Position numbers and translations under genes: made by a program | The notes under the pieces: model-generated | What the model saw: the letters and a program-made list of their open reading frames with translations, nothing else | What the model was told of the DNA's origin: nothing | The model's database searches: none | Source: Terriglobia bacterium | Lineage (GTDB): Bacteria; Acidobacteriota; Terriglobia; Terriglobales; Acidobacteriaceae | Length of the DNA: 64,000 nt | Direction: 5' to 3' | Assembly (NCBI GenBank): GCA_020073165.1 | Contig: JAIQFP010000015.1 | Coordinates: 1-64,000, forward strand | Shown here: one piece after another, positions 15,313-23,622 of the stretch | How the letters are laid out: every line of letters begins with the position of its first letter | Position numbering within the stretch: the stretch's first letter is position 1

Positions 15313-16740
15313 ATGAAGCGAATCGCCATCATCGGCAGCGGTATCTCCGGACTCTCCGCCGCTTTCACGCTTGAAGAGAAACGCCGCGCCGGCGTCCCGG
15401 TGGAATACGTCGTCTTTGAATCCAGCCCGCGGCTCGGCGGCGTCTTAGTCACCGACCACGTGGACGGCTGCCTGATCGAGGCCGGGCCCGATTCCTTCCT
15501 CACCGAGAAACCCTGGGCCGCTGATCTCTGCCGGCAGGTCGGACTTGCCGATCAACTCATCGGCTCCAACGACGCCGACCGCAAGACCTACATCCTCGTG
15601 AAGGGGAAACTGGTCGCCATCCCCGACGGGCTGATGTTCATGGTGCCAACCAAAATCCTGCCTACGGTGTTCTCGTCGCTTTTTTCTTTCAGCACCAAGC
15701 TGCACATGGCGCGCGAGTGGTTCCATCCTCCCCGCAAGGCGGATGCCGATGAAACCGTCGCTTCCATGGTTGAGCGCCACTACGGGTCCGAGATGGTGGA
15801 TCGGCTGGCTGATCCATTGCTCTCCGGCGTGTATGGCGGGGAGGCCTCCCAACTCAGCGTGCGTGCCGTGCTCCCGCGCTTTGCCGAAATGGAAGCCAAG
15901 CACGGCAGCCTGGGCCGCGCCCTGCTGGCCGCGCGCAGGAAAATGCCATCAGCTGCGAACGCGCCCGCGCGCCCCCTGTTCACTTCGCTGAAAGACGGAA
16001 TGCAGCAGTTGGTGGATGCCGTTGTCGCGCGTCTTTCTGCAGCTGCGCTGCGAACCAGCACGCCGGTGCAGTCGATTCAGCCCCAGACCGGAGGCTGGCT
16101 GGTCTCCGCCGGATACGCATCGGACCACTTCGATGCCGTCATCGTTGCCACCCCCGCGCAAGCCGCTGCCGCACTTCTGCAAAGCGCAAGCGCCAACCTG
16201 GCATCCGAGCTCGGCGCGATCCAGTACACTTCCTCGATCACCGTCAATCTCGGATACGACCAGCAGGTCCGTTCGTCCCTCCCACCAGGCTTCGGTTTCC
16301 TGGTGCCCCACAGCGAAGGCAAGCAGATGCTGGCCGCCACCTTCGTCCACAATAAGTTTCCCCATCGCGCTCCCGAAGATCGTGCTTTGCTTCGTTGCTT
16401 CGTTGGCGGCGCGCGCAACGAGCAGGCCTTACAGGCTCCGGACGAAGAAATTCTCCGCGTAGTGCGTGAGGAACTCCGTCAGATCATTGGCCTCACCGCC
16501 GAACCACGATTCGCGCGCGTATATAAATGGAGAGGCGCCATGGCCCAATACGGCGTCGGCCATCTCGATCGGCTGGAGCGAATCGAACGTCTACGCCAGC
16601 AACTCCCCGGTCTCGCCCTTGCCGGCAATGGATACCGCGGAATCGGCGTGCCTGATTGTGTGCGCTCCGGCGCCAACGCTGCAGGGGAAGCGCTGTCGGC
16701 CATCGGATTCGCGCAGTCGCCTCAAATCGTTGCTTCCTGA
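15313..16740 (+). CDS. hemY: Protoporphyrinogen/coproporphyrinogen III oxidase, HemY/CgoX family
   Basis: A 475-residue FAD enzyme that oxidises a porphyrinogen with oxygen. The N-terminal dinucleotide motif IIGSGISGLSAAFTLE is followed by FESSPRLGG, and the C terminus has the FAD-binding end LALAGNGYRGIGVPDCV, all standard for the HemY/CgoX family. GPDSFLTEKPW near residue 60 also matches. ATG 15313, 5 bp after hemH, is preferred over an in-frame ATG within the hemH end. The last gene of the hem cluster. Whether the substrate is proto- or coproporphyrinogen cannot be read from sequence. Confidence 0.92.
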   Translation: MKRIAIIGSGISGLSAAFTLEEKRRAGVPVEYVVFESSPRLGGVLVTDHVDGCLIEAGPDSFLTEKPWAADLCRQVGLADQLIGSNDADRKTYILVKGKLVAIPDGLMFMVPTKILPTVFSSLFSFSTKLHMAREWFHPPRKADADETVASMVERHYGSEMVDRLADPLLSGVYGGEASQLSVRAVLPRFAEMEAKHGSLGRALLAARRKMPSAANAPARPLFTSLKDGMQQLVDAVVARLSAAALRTSTPVQSIQPQTGGWLVSAGYASDHFDAVIVATPAQAAAALLQSASANLASELGAIQYTSSITVNLGYDQQVRSSLPPGFGFLVPHSEGKQMLAATFVHNKFPHRAPEDRALLRCFVGGARNEQALQAPDEEILRVVREELRQIIGLTAEPRFARVYKWRGAMAQYGVGHLDRLERIERLRQQLPGLALAGNGYRGIGVPDCVRSGANAAGEALSAIGFAQSPQIVAS

Positions 16741-16952
16741 CCGAGGGCTTACCTCAGCGGCTAAAGCCGATCAATAAGGTGCGAGATGGCACCCTTCGGC
16801 TCCGCTCAGGGCAGGCTTCGGAAGTCGTGCCCTTCCCGGTTTGCTGGTCCGCCGCTCGATTACTCCCGTAACCCCAGGTAACGTGACTCCAGTTGCAGAA
16901 ACAACTCGCTTCCTTCAGGGTTAATACCATCGTAGGTTGTGGGGGAACTGCC
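16741..16952. other. Intergenic region with dispersed repeat
   Basis: Contains CTTCGGCTCCGCTCAGGGCA (16796-16815) followed by GGCTTCGG, a repeat-like motif. No terminator or gene is seen. Confidence 0.4.
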
Positions 16953-17750
16953 ATGAGGAAACTACTTCTGGCCATTGGTTTGGCTGTACTGCTGTCGTCG
17001 CTCGCCTGGGGCCAGGAACAAAAATCACAGAACGACATGTCGAACATGGACATGTCCGGACACGACGCCAACGCATCCGAGATCCACGATATGCCCGGCA
17101 TGGGCAGCGACGGCAGCGCCCACGCCATGCAGTCCATGGAAGGCCACCACATGGACATGGGCCCGCACATGAAGATGACCGCCCTGCGCGATCCCCAGGC
17201 CGGCGATGAGGACAAAGCCAACCAAGTGGTGGAAGCCGCCCGCAGAGCGGCTGATCGATACAAGGACTACAAAGTTGCCCTGGCCGATGGCTACAAAATT
17301 TTCCTACCCAACCTGCCGCAGAAGCAGTATCACTTCACCAACTACTGGTACGGCTTCGAAGCCGGAATGCGTTTCAATCCCGACCATCCCACGTCGCTGC
17401 TTTACGAGAAGCACGGCGACGACTACAAGTTGATCGGCGTGATGTACACCGCCCCCAAGAAAGCCACCGAGGATGAGCTGAACTCCCGCATTCCCCTCAG
17501 CGTCGCCCAGTGGCACGCTCACATCAACATGTGTGTTCCGCCCGACGACAAGAAGAGAGAAATGTGGGGGCAACACGCGAAGTTCGGCCTGGCTGGTTCG
17601 ATCACCACTAAAGAGGAATGCGATGCCGCTGGTGGCCGCTTCGTGCCCCAGATCTTCGGCTGGATGGTGCACGTCTATCCCTTCGAGCAGAAGCCCGAAG
17701 ACATCTGGTCGGTTGAGCGCCAGATGCACGGTCACGATCACGGGGACTAG
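16953..17750 (+). CDS. Exported His/Met-rich protein
   Basis: A 265-residue protein with a signal peptide (residues 1-20, AWGQ). Residues about 25-75 are extraordinarily rich in Met, His and Asp (MSNMDMSGHD, MPGMGSDG, MEGHHMDMGPHMKM), a composition found in periplasmic copper-handling proteins. A folded C-terminal domain (about 80-265) contains YHFTNYWYGFEAGMRFN, AQWHAHINMCVPP, and a His-rich tail MHGHDHGD. ATG 16953 is chosen because the signal peptide follows at once. No family name is recognised. Copper binding is inferred from composition; the cupredoxin and copper-monooxygenase-like proteins in the window make it plausible. Confidence 0.75.
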   Translation: MRKLLLAIGLAVLLSSLAWGQEQKSQNDMSNMDMSGHDANASEIHDMPGMGSDGSAHAMQSMEGHHMDMGPHMKMTALRDPQAGDEDKANQVVEAARRAADRYKDYKVALADGYKIFLPNLPQKQYHFTNYWYGFEAGMRFNPDHPTSLLYEKHGDDYKLIGVMYTAPKKATEDELNSRIPLSVAQWHAHINMCVPPDDKKREMWGQHAKFGLAGSITTKEECDAAGGRFVPQIFGWMVHVYPFEQKPEDIWSVERQMHGHDHGD

Positions 17751-18062
17751 ACCTCAGCTCACAGACAGAGCGCTCTTGGGCAATGCTGGTTGTTGGTGTG
17801 ATGGCGATGTTTTGCCAATAACCCGCTATGCCCACTTTCACGGGCAGGTGTCTCCTCCCGGTCGAATCTGAAAATGCAAGTTGGCTCCCGTTTCGGGAAT
17901 TGTTGAGCCTGACTCCCGGCTGATTCCTGTTGTCGCTCAATCGTCCTGGATGAGAATGTTGATGCGGGGTAGTTTCGCGTCCCCAAAAGGCGGTTTCCGC
18001 CGGTCGACACGCAGCACCCCCAGAGGCGACCCTAGGATCTTCTCGGTTTCGATGGAGGCATT
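17751..18062. other. Intergenic region, no recognised feature
   Basis: About 310 bp with no gene, tRNA or clear terminator. It must hold the promoter of the next gene, but no confident -35/-10 pair was found. Confidence 0.4.
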
Positions 18063-19787
18063 ATGCCGCGGATACTGTGGGCCTTGCTTTTCGTACTTCT
18101 CCCCGGTTTGCCCCTCAACGCCCAGGAACCCAAGACCACTCCCGACAACCGTGCCCATGCCGTGTACGTGCTGGAAGAGAACGCTGTTGCGATCCTCAAC
18201 GATGAGGACATGACCGTACGAACGCGCGTTCCCTTCACCAAGCCGCCCAAAACCACCCGGTGGATGTCGTACTGGGGCTGCTTTGGATCGCTGTGTCCTC
18301 CCCCGTACTACATTCGGTGGCATGGCCACGATCCCGAGACCCTGGCGCTGATCTTTCGCGGGCGTTTGTTGACCATCGATATGGACGCCGAAACCGCGGT
18401 GGGCGAAGACGAGTTAGGTTGTGATGCGCGCTGGGCGGGACGTAACAGAAGCGGCCAACTGGCGGTTGCCATTTGCGAAGGGAACCTGCAGGAGCACCGT
18501 CCCAATGTGCTGCTCAGCTTCGATGCGCGCCACGGGAAAATCCTGCAACGCCGGGAAGTGGAGACCACGTCGAAGCTGTTCAGCTGGGTCGATGACCAGA
18601 CCATCCTGTTCCTCTATCCCGGCACGCCGTGGGAGAAACCGGCGAAGCGCAAGCCGGCGCGAGTGGAGGTGGTCGATTTTCCGTCGCTACAAGTGCGCAC
18701 GACGATTTCTCTGCCCGGCAGTATGGTGTATTACCAGTGGTGGGACGAAGGCGGGCTCCTTCTGGTCACGGATCCTGGGGTAAACGACAAGAACCCCGCC
18801 AAAATGGTGCCCGGCAAGCTTTACATCATTGATCCGAAGGCGGCAAAACTCACGGCTACCGTGGAACTAGGTCCAGGACCGGGTCCGCTGGCCTGGGATG
18901 CCGAACGCAAGGCCTTCTATTTCTTTTCGATTCCCAAGAAGGTGGACGCGGCCACTCCCGCCACCGTCAATCTGTTTGACGGAACCAGGATTACCACTCG
19001 CTTCAAACTGGAAGAACAGCCGCTCATGATAGTGGCCGCACCCGACCACTCGCGGATGTACGTGCTGACGACCGGGCAGATTCACCTGCTGAATCCTGAT
19101 CTGAGCGGCGAACAGGGCACGATCCCTCTATCGGATCCACCTTCGGGGATGGTTTTCATGGATCCGCCAACCCTGGCCTATGTGCTGCACTCCGCTTCTA
19201 GTGCGGTCTCGGCGGTGGATTTGTCCGGCAAGAAGGTAGTCGCGAAACTGACGACCGGGCGCGGCAGCGTCAAGTTCTGGCAGGACGTGGCGTCCGTCGC
19301 CAACACGAGGTACACGGCACCGGAGGCCAACACCGATGCGCTAGTCGGGCCCGACGGCAAAACCCTTTACGTGTACAACGACCAGACCAAGGACGTTACC
19401 ATCATCGACTCCGCGACCCAGGCCATACTGGCGAAAGTCCCCGGAAGCAATGGCCAACACCAGTGCGTTCCAGGAAAGAAGTACATGGTACTTGTCTATC
19501 CTGGCCTAACGGTGATCGACCTGAACAAGCGCGCCGTCCACGCCAAGTATCCGTCGAACGACATGGTCTTTCTTTGTCCCTGTGGCGAGCACGCCTACCT
19601 GAGCAACTTGAGCAATAAGGCCTACAAGGATCAAGGCTGGGTTGATCATGATCTGGTGAGGATTGACTTCGCGACAGGCAAGACCGTTACGGCAGCCGGG
19701 GTGAAAGGACTGCCCCTCCTTCCTCGTCCTGGGCTCGACCAAATATCCTCAGAGCCGGGGGTGGTGTTGGGAGGAGCGGTCGAGTAA
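18063..19787 (+). CDS. Exported beta-propeller-like protein
   Basis: A 574-residue protein with a signal peptide (1-20, PLNAQ). The body is made of repeated four-strand blades with the pattern of YVTN/NHL-type propellers: AVYVLEENAVAILN, KTLYVYNDQTKDVTIIDS, and TVIDLNKRAVHAKYPS. A local cysteine pair lies in WGCFGSLCPPPYY. No catalytic motif is recognised. Propellers of this class are usually binding scaffolds in the periplasm or outside the cell. It stands alone on the plus strand and is followed by a convergent methyltransferase gene 5 bp away. Confidence 0.7.
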   Translation: MPRILWALLFVLLPGLPLNAQEPKTTPDNRAHAVYVLEENAVAILNDEDMTVRTRVPFTKPPKTTRWMSYWGCFGSLCPPPYYIRWHGHDPETLALIFRGRLLTIDMDAETAVGEDELGCDARWAGRNRSGQLAVAICEGNLQEHRPNVLLSFDARHGKILQRREVETTSKLFSWVDDQTILFLYPGTPWEKPAKRKPARVEVVDFPSLQVRTTISLPGSMVYYQWWDEGGLLLVTDPGVNDKNPAKMVPGKLYIIDPKAAKLTATVELGPGPGPLAWDAERKAFYFFSIPKKVDAATPATVNLFDGTRITTRFKLEEQPLMIVAAPDHSRMYVLTTGQIHLLNPDLSGEQGTIPLSDPPSGMVFMDPPTLAYVLHSASSAVSAVDLSGKKVVAKLTTGRGSVKFWQDVASVANTRYTAPEANTDALVGPDGKTLYVYNDQTKDVTIIDSATQAILAKVPGSNGQHQCVPGKKYMVLVYPGLTVIDLNKRAVHAKYPSNDMVFLCPCGEHAYLSNLSNKAYKDQGWVDHDLVRIDFATGKTVTAAGVKGLPLLPRPGLDQISSEPGVVLGGAVE

Positions 19788-19792
19788 GGCAC

Positions 19793-20338
19793 CTATTGCG
19801 GCTTGTCCCAGCCTCGCGCGCGGGGCCACCAGCGGTGCACGTTCCGGCAATAGTCGGTGTTGTCCGCCCCGAACTTGTCGCGCAAGGTCGGCTCTTCGTA
19901 GAAGACCACAAACAGATGCACGCCGAGGGCAACCGCTGCCACGGCGGCGATCATCCCCGGGTCGGCATGTCCGAACACCACCCACAGCCCGATCCACCCG
20001 GTGGCAAAGCCCACGTACATCGGGTTCCGCACGTAGCGGTAGAAACCCACCACCACCAATCGCTGCGGCGGAGCGACCGGCGCGGGTGTGCCCAGCCCCG
20101 TCCACCCGAAGTCCCAAATGCAGCGTAGAGCCACGGCGAATCCCAGCCCCGACGGAACCAATGCCAGCCATCGCCAACGGGCCACGCCTGCGGTTTCCAC
20201 GCGGAGGCCGAGCCACCGCGGCAGCAGCCAGAACCACAAGCCGAGGAACGCCATGCCCACTACCAGAGCCACAACTGTCGTCAGCCATCGCTCCGCGCGC
20301 GCGACCGCCGGGGCACTCCCAGACTGTCCACCCGTCAT
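19793..20338 (-). CDS. Isoprenylcysteine carboxyl methyltransferase (ICMT)-like membrane protein
   Basis: A 181-residue protein with four or five hydrophobic segments. The C-terminal half carries the family motif GFYRYVRNPMYVGF, followed by EEPTLRDKFG and a Y-C-x-N-V-x-R-W-W-P-R end, typical of bacterial ICMT/PEMT-type methyltransferases that bind S-adenosylmethionine at the membrane face. Substrates of the bacterial members are mostly unknown; prenylcysteine is not implied. The start at 20338 is supported by AGGAG six bases upstream. Confidence 0.85.
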   Translation of the reverse strand: MTGGQSGSAPAVARAERWLTTVVALVVGMAFLGLWFWLLPRWLGLRVETAGVARWRWLALVPSGLGFAVALRCIWDFGWTGLGTPAPVAPPQRLVVVGFYRYVRNPMYVGFATGWIGLWVVFGHADPGMIAAVAAVALGVHLFVVFYEEPTLRDKFGADNTDYCRNVHRWWPRARGWDKPQ

Positions 20339-20551
20339 AGGCACTCCTGTCGTACATAGTATGTACGTGGGTGGGGTCAAGAGGGTTACGCGGATATTTC
20401 AACAATCCGTTAATAGTGCTGCTGAGTATGGGTAGCAAGCCTGAGTTAAATTGGTCAGGTCGATCACGGCGGTGCGCACCCCCGAGTGTCCGCTGCTGGA
20501 GTCCCAGGCGATCCGTCCTGTGAAACCATGTCAGACATTGGTTGATACGCA

Positions 20552-20573
20552 TGGGAACTCCGCGGAGTTCCCA
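20552..20573. repeat. Perfect 22-bp palindrome after the GtrA gene
   Basis: TGGGAACTCCG followed directly by its complement CGGAGTTCCCA. It lies 18 bp beyond the stop codon of the minus-strand GtrA gene. As RNA it could form a stable stem, but no U tract follows, so it is either a processing/termination hairpin or a protein-binding palindrome. Confidence 0.5.
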
Positions 20574-20590
20574 GAATGCGCGCTTCTCAA

Positions 20591-21022
20591 TCAGCTTTCG
20601 TCCGGGAGGTGTGGCGTTTTCGCGACAAACACAAAGCTGTCGCTCACCACGAAGTTCACCACCGAACACGCCGCAATGGTGATCACATTCGCCACCACGT
20701 AATTGAGTTTCCCCATCCCCACCAGGAGTTTCATCATCGCCAGGTTACCGAGAATGGAAAACGCTCCCGTGGTCAGATTGAATCTGAGAAACCGGACCAA
20801 GCTTGCCTCCGCCGCCCGATCCGCCCAGGTGAATCGCTCGTGCCATAGGAAGTTGTGGATGACAGCCGCCTCGACCGCGAGTCCCGTCGCGACCAGGTAG
20901 TCGAAATGCAGGCCGCTCTTGAGCGCCGTCAGCACCACCAGTTGCACCCCAATGCCGATTCCGCCGACGAAATTGAACTTCAGCCACCGCAGCCCGGTCG
21001 TGCGCCAGCTGTCTCCGGTCAT
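20591..21022 (-). CDS. GtrA-family membrane protein
   Basis: A 143-residue protein with four predicted helices. The pattern LKFNFVGGIGIGVQLVVL at the start, NFLWHERFTW in the first loop and VVNFVVSDSFVF near the end matches GtrA, a family thought to help move polyprenyl-linked sugars across the inner membrane. The start overlaps the end of the CDP-alcohol phosphatidyltransferase gene by 4 bp (ATGA), so the two are translationally coupled and probably act in one lipid or glycan pathway. Confidence 0.88.
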   Translation of the reverse strand: MTGDSWRTTGLRWLKFNFVGGIGIGVQLVVLTALKSGLHFDYLVATGLAVEAAVIHNFLWHERFTWADRAAEASLVRFLRFNLTTGAFSILGNLAMMKLLVGMGKLNYVVANVITIAACSVVNFVVSDSFVFVAKTPHLPDES

Positions 21023-21741
21023 TGAATTCGCTCCTCTACATACAGCCGGCGAGTGTTCCGCGCGGTGAAGAAGATCAACATCGCCGTCATCCCGACAAGC
21101 CCGACGATTCCTCCCACATCAAACAAGCGATGTCCCTTCAGCACCATCGGCCAACGCAACAGCGCCAGGTTGCCCACCGCGAGGAGCAGCCGCAGCTCCG
21201 TCGGCCCGAAGCTCCAGAACGAGAGCCGGAATTCCCCCAGCGCGTAAGCCGCGAGGTACGACTGGATGGAGAGCAGCAGAAACGCCACCAGCAATCCAAT
21301 CGCAATATAAGGATGCATGTACCCCGACAGCGCCAGCCCACCCATCAGCGCCAGCGACCCGAAACTGTCGATGATGTGGTCCACATAGAACCCGTAACGC
21401 GGACGCTGCCGCTGCCGTACCCGGGCCAGGGTTCCATCCAGGCTGTCGCCCAGCCAGTTCAGCGCGAGGAACACGATCCCGCCCAGCAACCAATAGCGGT
21501 TCCCTCGCGCCAGCGCATAGCTGCCCCCCGCCATCACCTGGGCCCCAAACCCCAGCGCGGTCAGGTGATCGGAGTTGATCCACGCCGGTGTACGCTCCGC
21601 CATCCACACCAACGCCCGCTTCTCAGCCGCCGCCAGAAAGCTTTGTTGCACCCGGTTGGTTTGCTTGAACCTCGCCTGCCGCAATTCCTCCAGGACAATG
21701 GGATTCTCCTGTTCGCAGAAGTCGATCATTGGACTCGCCAT
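21019..21741 (-). CDS. CDP-alcohol phosphatidyltransferase family protein
   Basis: A 240-residue membrane enzyme. The active-site signature DSLDGTLAR followed after nine residues by GFYVDHIID matches D-x2-D-G-x2-A-R-x(8-9)-G-x3-D-x3-D completely. Such enzymes transfer a phosphatidyl group from CDP-diacylglycerol to an alcohol; the specific alcohol cannot be told. About six helices are visible. The start at 21741 is set by AAGGAGG on the minus strand five bases upstream. First gene of a two-gene unit with the GtrA-type protein. Confidence 0.9.
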   Translation of the reverse strand: MASPMIDFCEQENPIVLEELRQARFKQTNRVQQSFLAAAEKRALVWMAERTPAWINSDHLTALGFGAQVMAGGSYALARGNRYWLLGGIVFLALNWLGDSLDGTLARVRQRQRPRYGFYVDHIIDSFGSLALMGGLALSGYMHPYIAIGLLVAFLLLSIQSYLAAYALGEFRLSFWSFGPTELRLLLAVGNLALLRWPMVLKGHRLFDVGGIVGLVGMTAMLIFFTARNTRRLYVEERIQ

Positions 21742-21884
21742 GGCTCCCTCCTTGCAGCTTCCGGGAGCTACTCTGGGGCAGAACTGTGCGGCCGACAATG
21801 CACGGGAGGTAAAGCGGAACTCAAACGAATCTAACTCGGGAAATTACTGAAAACAGGCAGGATGATATGTGAGATAAGCAGGAT

Positions 21885-21919
21885 GGATCAGCACTCAGCA
21901 GTCAGCGCTTAGCATTCAG
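21885..21919. repeat. Heptamer array, TCAG type
   Basis: Five 7-bp units: GGATCAG, CACTCAG, CAGTCAG, CGCTTAG, CATTCAG. The consensus CxxTCAG is shared with the array at 48391-48425. It lies between the aminotransferase stop and the divergent phosphatidyltransferase start. Confidence 0.7.
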
Positions 21920-21998
21920 CCGTGTTGCGGACCGGCGTCAGCCTGAACCCGTCCACGACGGGACCTCTCGCAAACCGGATCACGCAGACGGCTGAAGT

Positions 21999-23450
21999 TT
22001 ACCCCGACGCGTCCTCAATCGCCGCGCTCAACTGTCCCACCGCCCATGCAATCTGTTTCGCGGTAATCACCGCCGGCGGAGCAATTAGAAGATGATCGCC
22101 CGAAACCCCGTCCACGCATCCTTGCATGGGATAGAGCATCAGCCCGCGTTTGGCCGCCGCCTGGCCGACACGCCCGGCAAAATTCAGCTCAGGAGAAAAA
22201 GTCCGTTTGCTGGCCTTGTCCGCCACGAACTCCACGCCCCACAGCATCCCTATGCCGCGCACGTCTCCCACGCTTTTCAAATCCCGCAACCTACCGAGAG
22301 CCCGCCCCAGGTCCGCGCCCGTGGTGCCATCCCCACGAGAATCCGCCGCCTGCACCAGCTTGTCTCGTTTCACATGAGCCAGCACCGCCCGCCCGGCCGC
22401 CATAGCAATCGGGTGCGCATTGTAGGTGAACCCGTGCAGCAACGCTCCCGATCCCGAGGCGATGGCATCTACCACCTTCTTGGTCGCGATGACCGCTCCC
22501 AGCGGTGCGTATCCGCTGGCCAATCCCTTGGCCGCAATCAGAATGTCCGGCGTCACACCCCAATGCTCCACTGCAAAATTGCGCCCGGTGCGTCCCATGC
22601 CGGTCATGACCTCATCGGCAATCATGAGCACGCCGTGATGTTGGCAGATTTCCGCCACCTGTTCGAGATATCCCTCCGGGGGGACAGCCGCACCCAGGGT
22701 CGCACCGCTCACCGGCTCAAAAATAAACGCAGCTGCTTCTCCGCGAGCCAACTCAATCGCCCGTTCCACCTCGGCCGCATACTGCCGCGCACAATCCTTG
22801 CAGCCGTACGCACAGCGATAGCAGTAGGGCAGCCCGACGTGCGCGAACTCCCGCACCATGGGCAAGTAGATCTCGCGCCGGCGTTTGTTCCCGGAAACCG
22901 CCAGCGCCCCCAACGTGGCTCCGTGATAACTCTGCGTCCGGCTCAGCACCTGGTAGCGCGCGGTCTGCCCGACCTCCACCTGGTACTGTCGCACCAGTTT
23001 CAGCGCGGTCTCGGTTGCTTCCGAGCCACCGCAGGTGAAAAACACCCCTCCGCCACGAAAATTATCCCCGGCAAACGCCAGCAACTCCTGCGCGTAGGCT
23101 TCCGCCACCGGAGTGGTGAACTGGCTGCTATGCACGAACTCCAATTGCCGGGCCTGATCCACCATCGCCGCCGGAATCTCCGCCACCCCGTGTCCGATGA
23201 GGTTCACCGCCGCAGACCCGGAGAAATCCAGATAACGTTTGCCGTCCGCATCCCACAAATACACGCCTTCGCCCCGCACCGCCGATGGGAACGTCTTGCG
23301 ATACGACCGCCGCAGAATGGCGGAAGTGAGCGGAGGATGGACCACAGTGGAATCCTTCACACTCCGGATTATCCGGCGCAGCGCCGGACCTGTCAAAATG
23401 ATCGCTGCATGGGGACAAGTCTTTTCCGCTCCGATGTTGCACTCCCCCAT
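21999..23450 (-). CDS. Class III pyridoxal-phosphate aminotransferase
   Basis: An aminotransferase of about 483 residues. The PLP-binding lysine is in LIAAKGLASGYAPLGAVI, the conserved aspartate in MIADEVMTGMGRTG, and the phosphate-binding region in GGSEATETALKL. It resembles omega-amino acid or diaminobutyrate/glutamate-semialdehyde-type enzymes, but the substrate cannot be assigned. A cysteine cluster YCYRCAYGCKDCA lies mid-protein. The start is uncertain: ATG 23450 is used, but homologous sequence seems to begin near a GTG at 23360, and a TTG at 23474 also exists. No operon partner. Confidence 0.85.
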   Translation of the reverse strand: MGECNIGAEKTCPHAAIILTGPALRRIIRSVKDSTVVHPPLTSAILRRSYRKTFPSAVRGEGVYLWDADGKRYLDFSGSAAVNLIGHGVAEIPAAMVDQARQLEFVHSSQFTTPVAEAYAQELLAFAGDNFRGGGVFFTCGGSEATETALKLVRQYQVEVGQTARYQVLSRTQSYHGATLGALAVSGNKRRREIYLPMVREFAHVGLPYCYRCAYGCKDCARQYAAEVERAIELARGEAAAFIFEPVSGATLGAAVPPEGYLEQVAEICQHHGVLMIADEVMTGMGRTGRNFAVEHWGVTPDILIAAKGLASGYAPLGAVIATKKVVDAIASGSGALLHGFTYNAHPIAMAAGRAVLAHVKRDKLVQAADSRGDGTTGADLGRALGRLRDLKSVGDVRGIGMLWGVEFVADKASKRTFSPELNFAGRVGQAAAKRGLMLYPMQGCVDGVSGDHLLIAPPAVITAKQIAWAVGQLSAAIEDASG

Positions 23451-23503
23451 CGGCCGCGCCAAGCGAGCTGACAAACACTATGAGTGGTAGTAGGCTGACA
23501 GTT

Positions 23504-23533
23504 TTGAGAACCTTGAGATGCCTGCGGTATCAT
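23504..23533 (+). promoter_or_regulatory. Putative sigma-70 promoter of the TonB-dependent receptor gene
   Basis: TTGAGA (23504-23509) and TATCAT (23528-23533) are separated by 18 bp and lie 90 bp before the start codon. Both hexamers are close to consensus. Confidence 0.4.
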
Positions 23534-23622
23534 GGCTCGCAAAGCACCTTGGCTGCATGGGGCTAGTTCCTTTGGCCAGCGCCATCTGCACCTTTTAACA
23601 CTCACCCTTCAGGAGGAAATGC

